Source: Pohlia nutans
Lineage: Eukaryota; Streptophyta; Bryopsida; Bryales; Mniaceae
Reading direction: 5' to 3'
Assembly (NCBI GenBank): GCA_022496805.1
Contig: CM040104.1
Coordinates: 3,509,650 to 3,573,649, forward strand
Length of the DNA: 64,000 bases
Shown one piece after another: positions 11,506-22,857 of this stretch (position 1 is its first letter; every line of letters starts with the position of its first letter). The notes below the pieces were generated by a model, which saw nothing but the letters and a program-made list of their open reading frames with translations, ran no database searches and was not told the origin of the DNA. The position numbers and the translations under genes are program-made.

Positions 11506-12945
11506 CCTTATTTCCTAAACAGCGTCACTTCCTGGCTGCTTGATTTCAGCCTCTACCTGTTGCACGCAACGGCAAACATCGAGTAATTGTCACCTGGTCA
11601 CCGAGAACTAAAAGATAAGTTCACTGTCATGGAATTTAGATTAGCCATTGTAGTCAATCTCCAGACTAGATCACAATAACGCTACAGCACCCTCTGCTCA
11701 ACTAAATTATCCATCGCCTACGCCTACACCGGAGAGGGAGCTATCACCAGAATTATATGAATTTATTCATCCATAGCCTCACACCAGCATAGATTCGTGA
11801 ATGCTCATGCTTTGACAATTGGTTAAAAATCGGCTTCTTATGAGCTAATGAAATTTAAAAGTTAAGAAGTGAAGCGCACCACATAGCATTCAAAGCTCGT
11901 GACCATCGCCAGAGTGACAACATTCAGCTCCTCCCTTCACGCTCTCCCTCCACCGCCACGAGCTATGGCGGCAACAGTGATCCCTTCTTAAGAAAGAAGA
12001 ATGGCTCCTCTCCTTGGCATTGTGCAAGCCACCACGACCTAAAGAAGAAGAACAGATTCGTACTAAACTATTCATATGAAAAAACTATTCAAACTCTTCT
12101 TAATTAAACCTCCACTTCTCTCTCACGCTATCGAAGCGCGGTTAAACAATCACGAATGATGTAATCCAATCCGATCATGAAATGGAACAGTGGAGGTAAT
12201 GATCTGAATGTCCAAGCGTTCTCCTAAATTCAAGCTGCATTGCGGTGAGAATAAGAAGGCCTGCGCAAGAAATGAATTAAAGCCATATTGATCGAGAATC
12301 GAGCACTGTAAGCTTCTTCTTCTTCTTCAATCGTTTTCGATCTTTAAGAGAGAATTGTTTCGATTAGACTGCGAGATTCAGAGGTTCGGGAGGGCGATGA
12401 TGAAAATAAAGGAAATGAAGAGCCAGGCGATGGGCATGAGCTGGCGATCAAGTGCTCTAACTTGCAGCTGCAAAAGCTCTGCAACGTCGCATGTGCGACC
12501 AACTAATCCACAAGAGCAACTTACTGCATGCCTGCAGTGCGGGCATTCATCTCTCTCTCGAGCTCATCTGGCTCTTTGCCCGCCCTACTCTAACTTACTC
12601 GGTCTCTCTTATTCCCATTCTGTCTCATTCAGTCGTAGAATGGGCTTGATTAGTAACTTGATTAGAAATTTAATTAGTAACTTAATTAGTAAATGGTTAC
12701 GGGATGGGAGTTGTGGGCTACTGTAGGGAGAAACTAAACCCATGCTGGTACCAGCCATTTTTCTGGTTTTCTCATTTTGGGGGTTGTAGGTGCTTTTTTT
12801 GGGAATTTTAATTTTATATTTGGGATTTGTGACCCCAACTTTGTCTAGATAGATTCATCATGATCAAAAATAGGGGGCAAGTTTAGTTTTACCTTCTTCT
12901 GCTGCTACAAGCATGGGTGTCGGTTTGCCTCAATGAAGAGTTGTG
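11506..12945. promoter_or_regulatory. FPP upstream region, probable 5' UTR and promoter
   Basis: No convincing gene is seen. On the FPP strand this is the leader side and contains GA/CT-rich stretches (ctctctctcgagctc near 12550, cttcttcttcttc near 12312) typical of plant core promoters. A leader intron is possible but was not resolved. Confidence 0.4.
12647..12693. repeat. Short tandem repeat, core ATTAGTAACTTA
   Basis: About three imperfect units built on gATTAGTAACTTgATTAG. Low information content. Confidence 0.6.
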
Positions 12946-13085
12946 TGGGCATTGAATTTATTGTCTCTGCCCATCAGGGGAGAGACTACAAAAACGCTTT
13001 GTTTTCAAGGAGTTACCTAGCTGAACAAGTTGTAAAGGTAAATATAGGGTAAATACTAAGGCAGAGACTACGCGACTAGCCGCTT
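12946..13085 (+). repeat. Repeat F, copy 1 (GTCTCTGCC..GGCAGAGAC)
   Basis: About 140 bp shared in direct orientation with 15977-16130. Each copy runs from TTTATTGTCTCTGCCC to CTAAGGCAGAGACTMCGCGA, so it has its own 9-bp inverted ends GTCTCTGCC/GGCAGAGAC. It may be a small MITE, or the pair may be LTR-like; see findings. Confidence 0.6.
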
Positions 13086-14603
13086 GTTTTTTATACCATG
13101 AGTATGGATATTAGGAAAAATATATATCAATGTAAAAATATGGATACAAGTATGGTTTGATTTTTGTATAATTATTTGCCTTGTATCAATAATCAATGTT
13201 GGAAATGTTTTCTTTACCATTGAATTGATTTGAGTTCTTTCTATTGTATTTTGATGCGTGAGGTAGGATGTAACCAAGATGGTTTCTCTTACCAATATGA
13301 ATAACCACTATTGATACCAATATTTTGTATTGATTAAAGGCACAAACCGTACAAACTCTAGTTGGAATACTTTGGTTGTTACATTCTTTATTTTGTTTTG
13401 TATCATAGCCTAAACAAGTCACTTTAACTCCTAAATGTCAAATTTTGTCAAATTTATTCAAAACTTTATTCGAGTTGAAATACATCTTGATTCCATTGTT
13501 TTACATTCATTCAATTATTTTTGGAACTGTCTTCAACCTTGTCAAGCATGTTATCAAGGTAAAAATGAGATTTGGAGAAGTATAAGTTCTTCAAATTTTA
13601 ATTGAAGTATTCAAAATTGAGTTAGAAGGTTGTTGTTCAAGGATTAAGCTATACCTTTTTCATTAAAAATATTTTTTTAGTAGCTTATGTTTGTTGAAAC
13701 ATTTCAATATGATTAGTACTAGCACCATATGAATAGGCTAAAAAACAATTTATTTCCAATAAAAATTTATAGCCCAAAGTAAATTAATGAATGGTATAAC
13801 ATTAAATGAATTTATTTTTTTTTTTAAACATGTAGTGTCATAGCAACTAGATGAAACATTCAAATTACAGAATTCAAACTTGAAGCTTGGGGAAAAAATT
13901 TGAGAAAAAGTTTCTATTTACAATTATGATAGAAATGGATGGGATAATGGAGATAAATGGAGTATAAATGGATGAGATAGCTTAGTGTAAATGGTTTTGC
14001 CATGAAGAGTAAGTGGACATACACAATTATAATATAGGAAGGACAAGTTTATATTGTGCAACTGATCTAAAGATAAAGATATATATTTATATTCATATAT
14101 TTATATATGTATTTTATTTTTTTAATTTATTTATTTCTCCTCAATAGGCTCTTCAGTCGCATTGGCTTTCATGCTATTCTTTTATTGTAGAATATTGTCA
14201 CTTGAAATTTTCTTCCAAAAACACTTGCCTCCAACATTTAATTTGTGAATGTGGAATAGATTTTGGAGCTTTTTCATTAATAAATTTTATTTAACATCTA
14301 AAGTAATGGTAAATTTTAATAAATAAGCATTTGTGCTGCCATTTCATAATGATTTGTTGAAATAAAGAATTTTTTTATAAAGAACTCAGTCATAAAATTT
14401 GAATTAATAAACAAGACTAGTCCAAAATTAAAGGCTCCATTAGGGGTTAAAATTTGAAGATTATTTTTTCACTATATTACATATGGTTTGTCATACGTTT
14501 TACTATGACCATTACTAACAATGGTTATTTGCCATTGAATTACATACCATTTATCATAATTTATTTCTTTCTAGACCATGTTTTGGAGTTGGAAGGCGGG
14601 TTT
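13086..14603. other. AT-rich intergenic DNA
   Basis: No gene, RNA or clear element is visible. The short open frames here have no recognisable content. Confidence 0.6.
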
Positions 14604-15375
14604 TTAACCCGCCTAAAGGACCAAGGATCCATGGCTTTTACCCCTAAACGTCCCAGCGTCCAGAAATTGGATCACGAACAGATTCGAAGCTTTGTAACTT
14701 TCTCATACAACCTTGGATGATTTTCATCCAAGTCACCTTTGAAAGCCTATTAAATTCTCTACCAATTACAATAAATCTCTTGTGATGGGGAGCTGTTGAT
14801 AATATTGGAGAGGCCTCCAACTACAAGTATGTCAAATTTGTTGGATAGATTTTATGCTTGCAATGGTCTTCTCATGTACACCTCATGTACATCTGAGCCA
14901 TGCTAATATTTACTTTTGAGGCTAGAGTCTACTTCTGTTCAAAGGGTTGGTATGTTTAGGGGTTAAAATGAGAAATTAAACTCATCATATTGTGAAAAAT
15001 ATAATTTGAATGAGACCAAATTTTATATCATCAGAACCAACATAACATTGTTAAGCCTTAGACTTTATACACCTACTAAAGTTTTTAAGATTCTCTTGGA
15101 TGCTCTTGGATGCTCTTTGTTTTCACATCTTAAGTTTGTCTTACTTGCTTGACTCCTACTAAATTTCCTCAGATAATGGCAAGTGCCATCTTTCACTGTA
15201 GTTCAAAAGAAAAATACTATATCGGTAAAAAATTCAACCAAACAGTAGGCGGTGCAGTACCCTATTGTTTTAGAATGTAATGAACAAAGAATAACAGGAA
15301 TAAATTTGAACAAAAGGAACTCCACTTAAAATCTACTCAAAAATGTTAAAAAAAACATGAGAGGGGAATGGCCTA
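14604..15375 (-). mobile_element. MITE group A, copy A3, with nested L1 and a second insertion
   Basis: An inverted group A copy. Its left part (TTAACCCGCCTAAAGGACCA, GGATCCATGGC) is split at TTAA by element L1 and resumes at 14967 with the group marker ATCATATTGTGAAAAATATA. About 250 bp of unrelated DNA then separates it from the remaining part (GAACAAAAGGAACTCCACTT, near 15309). The far terminus is lost around 15375. Confidence 0.75.
14641..14962 (+). mobile_element. TTAA element L1 (C-related), nested in A3
   Basis: Starts CCCCTAAACGTCCCAGCGTC and ends GTATGTTTAGGGGTTAA. It is inserted in the TTTTAAAA stretch that intact group A copies have at this point, so it postdates A3. The left duplication is TTA with one A lost. 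Confidence 0.75.
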
Positions 15376-15976
15376 ATATGGGTATCATTTTTACGCGTCT
15401 CACATAGTGTGACTTATGTTTAACTCATTTTATGTGTGCTAGAAATTACGTTTTTTAACACCATGTATATAGTTTCAGCCATGGTGTCTAAAACACTCTA
15501 ATTTTTGTAAATTTCCAATATTTTTTTCTTACCAAAAAAAACATTTCTCAAAAACCACACTATTTTTGAAGGGGGTACCCACATGAGGCCATCACCCTCG
15601 ACTCAATTCGACTCAATTCAGGCTTTTTGGCACTTTAGGGGGCTTTAATTTTCCCTAAAAACTGTGCATGTAGGTGAAGCATCAGATGTGAAATAACCAC
15701 CCTCCAGTGATTGCTGTTGAAAGAATGTGACTTGCAAAGCAACACAATTGTTGCTCTGCCATCTTTCTACATTTATTTCCTCACAAGTATTCACTTTCAT
15801 TGTAGAAAAACATTGCGTCCATCTCATTACAGATAATGGATTTGCTCTAACATCTAACTTCTATGGCACCTTATAACAACAAAGTACTGTAATCATACAG
15901 TACTTGTGTAGTTCATTTTGGAATGCAGTGCAATGTCTTGTTCTGCAATACGTGTACCCTCTACATTTCATGCACA
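15376..15976. other. Intergenic DNA
   Basis: Nothing gene-like. It contains a short tandem CTCGACTCAATT repeat near 15597. Confidence 0.5.
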
Positions 15977-16130
15977 ATTTATTGTCTCTGCCCCACCAGG
16001 GGAAGACTACGGAAACGCTTTGTTTTTGAAGAGTTACAAGGAGTTATGTGCGTGGACAGTAAAAAGAAGCCGTAAAAGTAAATATGGGGTAAATACTAAG
16101 GCAGAGACTCCGCGACTAGCTGTTTGTTTG
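15977..16130 (+). repeat. Repeat F, copy 2
   Basis: Direct-orientation partner of the copy at 12946, about 3.03 kb away. It shares TTTATTGTCTCTGCCCC, GAAACGCTTTGTTTT, AGGAGTTA and GGTAAATACTAAGGCAGAGA. Confidence 0.6.
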
Positions 16131-16650
16131 GATGGATGCATCAAGATTGTCTTACTTGACCACTAAACAAAGTGTTGAACTCCATTTAGTTAGAACAAGG
16201 TCTACTTCCCGTAAGGGAGAAGTAGCCATACTATCCTAACCTATTCATTTGCTGGAGATAGGCCCTGGAGATAAAGGAAAATGACGCTACATTTACGGGG
16301 CCCCACCAGGGCCAATGCTCTTTTTTTGTTGCACACAACGTCAAAAATCTTTAGTAAACCTTCATGTGTGTGTGACAAGCATATACTTAAACTATTTGGG
16401 AATATTTCATCAAGTTGTTAACATATTTGCCACTCGTCTAATTAGATGGTCAACGTCAAACGTTTAAGAAGACATCAAGTTGGAAAAAAGTGTCAAACAT
16501 GACAACTCTAAAATGCCGATTAACCCAACTACAAGGACGCCAAGGCCCAGAAACCCAACCTTTGAATGACATTTTGCGTGCTTTTGGGTGATATTCAGTT
16601 TGTTGTTGTATAACTTCAATCCACTATCAATTAACACACATTTTGTTAAC

Positions 16651-16820
16651 ACTAGACTACCACCATAGTGAAAAAGTGATGGGGAGTGTTGCCCTTCTTA
16701 ATAGAGATGGTCCTTAATTTTTCTACAATGCTCTTATTTCACGAATAATAGCATTGTAGAAAAATTGGGGACCTATTTTTATTGAGAAGGGCAACACCAC
16801 CATCACTTTCCCAGTCTAGT
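16651..16820. mobile_element. 170-bp foldback MITE
   Basis: ACTAGACTACC at the left pairs with CCCAGTCTAGT at the right; GTGTTGCCCTTCTTAATAGA pairs with TATTGAGAAGGGCAACAC; ATTTTTCTACAATGC pairs with GCATTGTAGAAAAAT. Nearly the whole element is stem. Confidence 0.7.
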
Positions 16821-16951
16821 AGTCCAGCTTTAACGAAACTTGTGTTAATTGCTATTTGATGAGGCATGTCCTTAGTTTCAAGATTTATGTGTTAACTCGC
16901 CAAGTTAAATGATTTTTGTATCTAGCCACAGTCATATTTTTGGGTACACCT

Positions 16952-17868
16952 TTAACCCCTAAAATTCCTTGACCGTATTCTCACAAAAAACCATGAAAAA
17001 CGTAGCATTTGGAAGTTGCAGAAGAAATCATATGTTTTTTAGTTTTTTCATCATTTAACCGTAAGATCTAATACCCAACTTGAATTTTCATGTGAGCACA
17101 AAATTTGAGAGCAAAATGACCATTAGATTCTTAGATTATAAGGATCAAAGTTGCAAAAGAAGATTTTTAGGGGTTCAATCCGGTGACAAATTTGAACTTT
17201 AGAAATTAATATCTTTTTTTTTAATGGGTTAGAAATTCATTGAATGGCAAGGCCATGTTACAAATTGAGTTAAGTCTTCAAATATAAAATCTTGTAAGAA
17301 AAAAGCTCATATTAATTTTTTCATAAAACAATTACTAGAAGTGGGTACAAAGTGAAAGGAAAAAGAAAATCATTAATAAGTTTGACATGGAATTGTAAAA
17401 TGTCAATCTTAACGGTGAGAATGTTGTACTTGGAAATCTTTACCCGGTGCCTTTTATTTCATTAAAAAATATTGAAAATTGAGTTTAGAAATGAGCTTCA
17501 AAGTTTTTTTTGTCCAAACTGCCCAAAAAACAGATCTCCTCATAACTTTTATCCCATTGCTCAAAATGGGTAGATTTAAAGCTTCATTTGTAGATAAAGA
17601 TCAACCAATCATGAATCAAAAAAGAAATTTTGAAAAAGAGTAAAAAATAAAAAAATTCTTGCTGCCCAATCTCGCTTCAAAAACTTCAAATGCTTATAAC
17701 TTTTGCAATACTTATCGGAATGACATGAAACGAAGTGCGACATGTAGAGTGTAGTTTTTGGAAGCTACACTAAAATTTTCATTGAAATTTTTAAAAATAT
17801 GAGGTCTCTGGAGGCTGCCCAAAAAGTGGAACGACCAGAATATGGTCGCTCAGAATTTTAGGGGTTAA
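16952..17868 (+). mobile_element. TTAA element group G
   Basis: 917 bp. Starts TTAACCCCTAAAATTCCTTG and ends GCTCAGAATTTTAGGGGTTAA. An internal TTTTTAGGGGTTCAA at 17163-17177 looks like a worn right terminus, so this may be a short element joined to a longer one. No coding capacity. Confidence 0.75.
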
Positions 17869-19745
17869 TTTCTGGTAGTGCCAAAGAACACCAAAATTTG
17901 CAATTACCGTGGGTTGTAAAATCCTCAAATTATGTACGGTTTTTTCATGTACATAAAATTTGACTATGACAATAAATAACTTCTTGGTAATTACAATGGC
18001 GCTCACAGTAATGGATGTACTGATAGTTTATGATCACAGTAACTTAACCCAACCTCACTCTTTCAATGAGTCACAACAGCAAATGAATAATGAGAGAAAA
18101 GAGTTGCAACTGAAATACCCTCCTCCAACTATTGGATTCCATTTCACTGGACTGGAGTGAAAAAAGATAAGTTTCAACTCCAATTATGGACCAAGTCCTA
18201 ACTGAACATTAGCTAAAAACATTAAAAAAGAACCTAAAAAAGTTCTCCTTAGCTTTCATTATTGCATAGTTTGACACAGTTTTGACTGTCCTTGGTGGAG
18301 GCCTAAAACAAGGAGCATTATTTGATACTTACAAGCATTGACTTTTTTGTTTTTGAAAATGTTCAAGGTAGTGCAACTTACAATCTTTATTGGAGTGATA
18401 AAGCTATTTACTTTCACAAATTTGTAAAATGTGGATAAAACATCACTTATGTATATGATAAATGCCAATTATCACGTCAATTTTGGTGTGGGGTCATAAA
18501 TGAGTCACTCGGACTCATTTATGCAGGTCCCACAAAAATTAAGGTAGATGTTCATATTTCCGTTCAAATTTCAGGTTTGCATGGTTAGGTTTGTGAAAGA
18601 AAAAGTTTATTATTTTTGGATGCTCCGCAAAGCTCGTGCAAAGGCATCCCAAAAAAAAAACACATTTTTTGAATATGTCTACAATTTTCTGTGAATTTCT
18701 AAGTCTAAAAGCGTAGACTGGCCATTACTCGCGCATAGGGTTCGTGCTTTATCCACAGGTTGGATTCTCAAAATCGTGGACTTACTGTTGCGAATTGGAC
18801 CAATAAAAGAGCAATTTTTAGAGTGCTTCTTGGGTGCTTTTTCAAACTTGGCCGTGCGGTTTTAAGGACCCAACCCCAAATTGTAGGGGACCCATGCGGA
18901 ATTCAGCACACCTACCTTAGAGTTCTTCATTTTCATCAAACGTGTGTGCATTCATTCAAAATATAGCTATACTATTCAAAATTTGGATTTTTTTTTAGTT
19001 ATGTATCACAAATTTAGAAGTTGATGTATCAAAATTTTAATTAAGACTTTTTAAAAGAAGTATTGGACTTGCCATAATCGTGTTGTATATGTTTTTAGAA
19101 AGCTGTTTCTAAAACTTGAACTTTGGAAAAAAAAAATGCATTCATAACAAAAGGAGCCGACGGTGGCCAAACTAAAAACTCCAAATGAGTGCTTAGGTGA
19201 AGAATATTTTATATTATATAGATTTTAGGTAGAGAATTTAAGCCCTTAGGAAAATAAAATAAACCTTCATGTTATTAAGATTTTTGTGCTTACTAAGCAC
19301 TTGTTACACCCATCCTTTAATCCCTTTGAACTACCAAAAACTTATTATAAACAACAAATCAACATGTATTCACATGTATTAGACAAATAGAAACTCCAGT
19401 TCTCTTTTGAAGTAGCTTAAATAAAGTATATGTTGAATCTACCCTCTCAATAGCAAATTCAAGGAACTTGACACATGAAAATTATGGTCTAGGTATAAAG
19501 TCACATCTTTCGCAAAAGTAAATGAAACCAACACCTACTTCACATTCTTCATATGATTGGGTAACTATTGAACACATCCAAAAGGGATGCGACAACAGCT
19601 CTCTAGGTTCAATTCCTACTGTACTGAAACTATAAAAAAGTGTCCATAAGTTCTGAACTTTTCAACACCCATGTTGAGTGTGGCTTCCAAAGAAGGAAGA
19701 AAGTTGTTGCATCTTCTTTGAAATTTGCACATCAATATTTTTATG
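17869..19745. other. Intergenic DNA
   Basis: No gene is seen. It holds the 63-bp perfect-looking hairpin at 18479-18541, listed separately. The short open frames in it carry nothing recognisable. Confidence 0.5.
18479..18541. repeat. Short palindrome
   Basis: AATTTTGGTGTGGG pairs with CCCACAAAAATT, and CATAAATGAGTC pairs with GACTCATTTATG, around a 3-4 nt loop. It could be a minimal MITE derivative. Confidence 0.6.
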
Positions 19746-19756
19746 GTACTATTCAT

Positions 19757-20175
19757 ATCAGGGGTTTTTTTTTTTTTTTCTGGCTATAAAAATAGCCAGT
19801 TTGCTACAGAAATCCACTGGGAGAATCACCATATGGGAACGTAATGAGAAAATGGCCACTTCATGTAGCCACCAAGGCAAATGAATTGCACCAGTTGCAA
19901 GTCACGCTGGGACTTCGTGAGCGACACGCAGTGAATGAAAATGCCGAGATATTGAATGGAAAAAGATAGAATGTATGAAGGCTTTTGCGAAAGGCCAATA
20001 TATTGAATGAAAAAGATAGGATGTATGAAAATTCAGAGATTTGTTGCCAATTTTTTCAAATAAAAATATGAAAATTAAGGGATCAAAAAGCCACCTCATT
20101 CACTTGCATGTGAGCTTTGTAGCCTAAATTTAGATGCCCTGAAAACCAAAAAAGAAAAAAAAAAAAAAAACCCTG
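19757..20175. repeat. Poly(T)..poly(A) bounded segment with internal duplication
   Basis: Bounded by CAGGGGTTTTTTTTTTTTT at the left and AAAAAAAAAACCCTGGTTC at the right, arranged inversely. Inside, ATATTGAATGGAAAAAGATA (19949) recurs as ATATTGAATGAAAAAGATAG (20000). It may be a foldback element with homopolymer ends; uncertain. Confidence 0.4.
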
Positions 20176-20374
20176 GTTCATATTGCTACTACTGCTGCTG
20201 AAAATATAAAAGTGTCTGAGCCCTGTCAATTTCAAGTGAGTTTCATTGTAACTATCTGCACCCTTTGAGGTACCAGTTGATTACTTGTTGCCATCAATGT
20301 GTCCATCTTACCATCAGCAAAAGTGGATACCCAAACAAATGATCCTCATCTACAACAAAATTTCAAAAATGCTG

Positions 20375-20523
20375 CATAACATTCAGTAGCTTGTATTGGC
20401 TCCATAGTAGATGGTGCGGCATATTCTACACCCAACAAGACCAAATCAGTAGCTAACAGGATAGTTGGAGTCCCATGATGCATGGAGAAAAGGTAGTGAG
20501 CATGAAGGCTACTGAATGTTATG
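20375..20523. mobile_element. MITE group M, copy M2
   Basis: 149 bp, from CATAACATTCAGTAGC to GGCTACTGAATGTTATG. Same termini as M1 and M3. Confidence 0.75.
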
Positions 20524-20604
20524 TAACTCTTGGTAAAGAGATCTAGATTCATCTTCACCTTCTGTAGGAAGTGAATATTCACGCACAATGCACAATGATT
20601 TCAC

Positions 20605-20752
20605 CAGTGTTGGTCTGGTATGGCATCAAGTTACAGTGAACTCCTAGATAGAAGCATATTCTTACTAGATATCCGTTTGAGGTCCTTGAGATGATTAAAT
20701 GTACTCAGAGCATGGATTTTTTTGATATCCTTCCGATACCAGACCAACACTG
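20605..20752. mobile_element. Non-autonomous hAT-like element with perfect 8-bp duplication
   Basis: 148 bp. Terminal inverted repeats CAGTGTTGGTCTGGTAT / ATACCAGACCAACACTG. Flanked on both sides by GATTTCAC (20597-20604 and 20753-20760). The 8-bp duplication and CAGTG-type ends are those of hAT elements. The intact ends suggest a relatively recent insertion. Confidence 0.85.
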
Positions 20753-20775
20753 GATTTCACTGGCCTTTGACTAGG

Positions 20776-21016
20776 TTAACCCCTAAAGGACCAAGAAGCC
20801 CAAATTGGGCCTCATGTTTTTTTTTAGCAGTTTTGAATAGGTTCTATGTGGACTTTCTTTTTCTTCAGTTTTTTTTTTTTTTTTAATAACGTATGCATTG
20901 GTCTTCACTAATTTGAATGATATATAATTCAGTCTCATTTGAATTATATTTTTTCACAATATGATCAATTGAATTTTTCATTTTAAAACCATGAATCCTT
21001 GGTCCTTACGAGTTAA
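20776..21016 (+). mobile_element. MITE group A, copy A4
   Basis: Starts TTAACCCCTAAAGGACCAAG and ends CCTTGGTCCTTACGAGTTAA. Its right TTAA (21013-21016) also serves as the left TTAA of the next element, L2. Confidence 0.85.
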
Positions 21017-21535
21017 CCCCTAAACGTCACAGCGTCTAGTTTCTAGACAACTAACAAATTTAAACTCACCCAACGTTCTCACCAATGCTTGGATGAAAGT
21101 CATCCAATTTTTTAGAGATACTTTACTAAGTTGTTGTGGTTAGATTTAGTACATATTTTTCTAAAATTACAAATGTAGAAGTATGTCAAGTTGTTGACCA
21201 AGCCAAAATTGCATTAACTGCAGTTCAAAAGTGGCCTTGCAAAAATGAGGTCATAAATTTAAGGAACACAAAAATTTCAAAGAACCACCATGATTACGAG
21301 TATCTCATTTCAAATTCATTCCAACAAATTTTACTCAAAAGATATTAAAATTTTCTTTGTGATCAAATTTAGAAGGAATTTTTAATTTTAACTTTCAAAT
21401 TTTATAATTAAATATTGGTGATAGCATTGGTGAATTGAACCATACAGATGAAATCTAAAATTCAAAATCTAGTACTTTCATTTGTATATCAATTCCAAAA
21501 TATCAATTGTGGAGAGAGACAAAGCATTTTTTAAA
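21013..21535 (-). mobile_element. TTAA element L2 (C-related, right end lost)
   Basis: Starts TTAACCCCTAAACGTCACAG, like L1, and contains the group C marker AAATATTGGTGATAGCA in inverted orientation relative to C1. No right terminus was found before about 21535. Confidence 0.65.
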
Positions 21536-21714
21536 TTAAAAAAACAACAAAAACGCTGGCCAGCAGCGTCTGTTGGCTAGCGCTGACGGCATACAGGCAA
21601 TTTTTAATTTATTTATTTATTAATTAATCAATAATTTTTGGTAGCAGTAGCAGTTGTAGACTTTTGGAGATGCTCTTTGGGTTGCCCTCCAGGGACCCTC
21701 TTGATGTTTAAAGG

Positions 21715-22258
21715 TTAATCCCTAAAAATCCGAGGGGTATTGAACTAAACATAGATGTGTTATAATATGTGCCTTTCATATATTTGATGAAGTTTGGTTC
21801 AATAAACAAAATGTAGGGCATCATCTCTACAAATTATCCATATGGTCAAACTTCCAAAAAACTTTAATCTTTTAAAAATGAACTAAAAAGCATTAATCTT
21901 CGAAAATTTGTATAAAATATAATTTTCACTTTTAGAGTTTTAAATTTAGCATGATTAGTTTTGAAATTTTGTTTATTATAAGCTTCAAAAAAGCAAAAGA
22001 AATGATGGCAGGAACGTCATTACTTTCTCTGAATAGCAAATTTCATAACACTAAAACCATGTTGAGGTGATATACTTTGAAAAATTCTCCCGGGTGGAGT
22101 TTAATTCAAATCAACATAATTCAAACTGCGTCAGAAAGTAGACTTGATTTAGTATTTTTAAGTATTTTTTGTTTTTTCACAAACTTGTTTTTTGTTCTAG
22201 GCAGCCCATTAGATTTGGCAGCGACCAAAAAATGGTCTCTTGGGAGCTTAGAGGTTAA
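21715..22258 (+). mobile_element. TTAA element group H, copy H1
   Basis: 544 bp. Starts TTAATCCCTAAAAATCCGAG and ends GGGAGCTTAGAGGTTAA. A partial second copy ends at 35410; the two share CGGGTGGAGTTTAA / TAGGTGGAGTTTAA and the segment next to the right end. H1 shares its right TTAA with B2. Confidence 0.65.
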
Positions 22259-22722
22259 CCCCTAAAGGACCACAACTGTGTTCCTCTCCAAACACTCCAA
22301 AGCTGACTAAAAGTACCCTTTTTCAAAAATAACACAAATAATTTTGGATCTAAAACCTTTTTGACCGATCCAACTATAGGATATTTCAACCAACTTGAAT
22401 TTATTAGCACTTTTAAATTTACAACCGTTTAGGGTTCACCAATTGTGAAATTATAAACAAACAAAGTTGACTACACCTTTCTTTTGGCCCCTTGCCTAAG
22501 TTTGAAACTTTCTAAAAAAAGCCCAAAATACAAAGTTCAGTCTCAGATTTGATCAAATGGATTTGGAAAAATCATATGTATGGAGTGTTAGCTCATTGTG
22601 TGTAAAAATTCACATGCATAGCTCATTTTATGCAAAATTTCAAGAGTTGCTTGCACTTAGGTTTTTCACCTTTGCATGATTATATCTTTTGATCTATACA
22701 TCGATCGTCTACGTACACAAAT
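22255..22722 (-). mobile_element. TTAA element group B, copy B2 (truncated)
   Basis: Inverse of B1. Starts TTAACCCCTAAAGGACCACA and can be followed through GATCCAACTATAGGATATTT and TGATCTATACATCG to ACACAAATT, where similarity to B1 stops. Confidence 0.75.
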
Positions 22723-22857
22723 TCGTAGCGAAGAAGTCCGTCTGGAGCCAAGTTTTATCGAACTAGTTCATGAATTTTGGAGCCTTCGTTGGGTAGCGTT
22801 CGCAAACAAGAAAATGATTTGGCAGCCTCGACTTATTACAGGAACCTATTATCGCTA
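22723..22857 (+). other. Coding-like island of unknown origin
   Basis: About 135 bp of higher-complexity sequence that translates without a stop as EEVRLEPSFIELVHEFWSLR and onward to TGTYYRY. It lies exactly between the truncation point of B2 and the left end of J1. It could be captured or residual exon sequence. I do not recognise it. Confidence 0.35.

Noticed and set aside
12355..12726. A 123-codon plus-strand frame upstream of FPP.
   Set aside because: Low-complexity end from the ATTAGTAACTTA repeat, no domain, and it overlaps the likely FPP leader or promoter.
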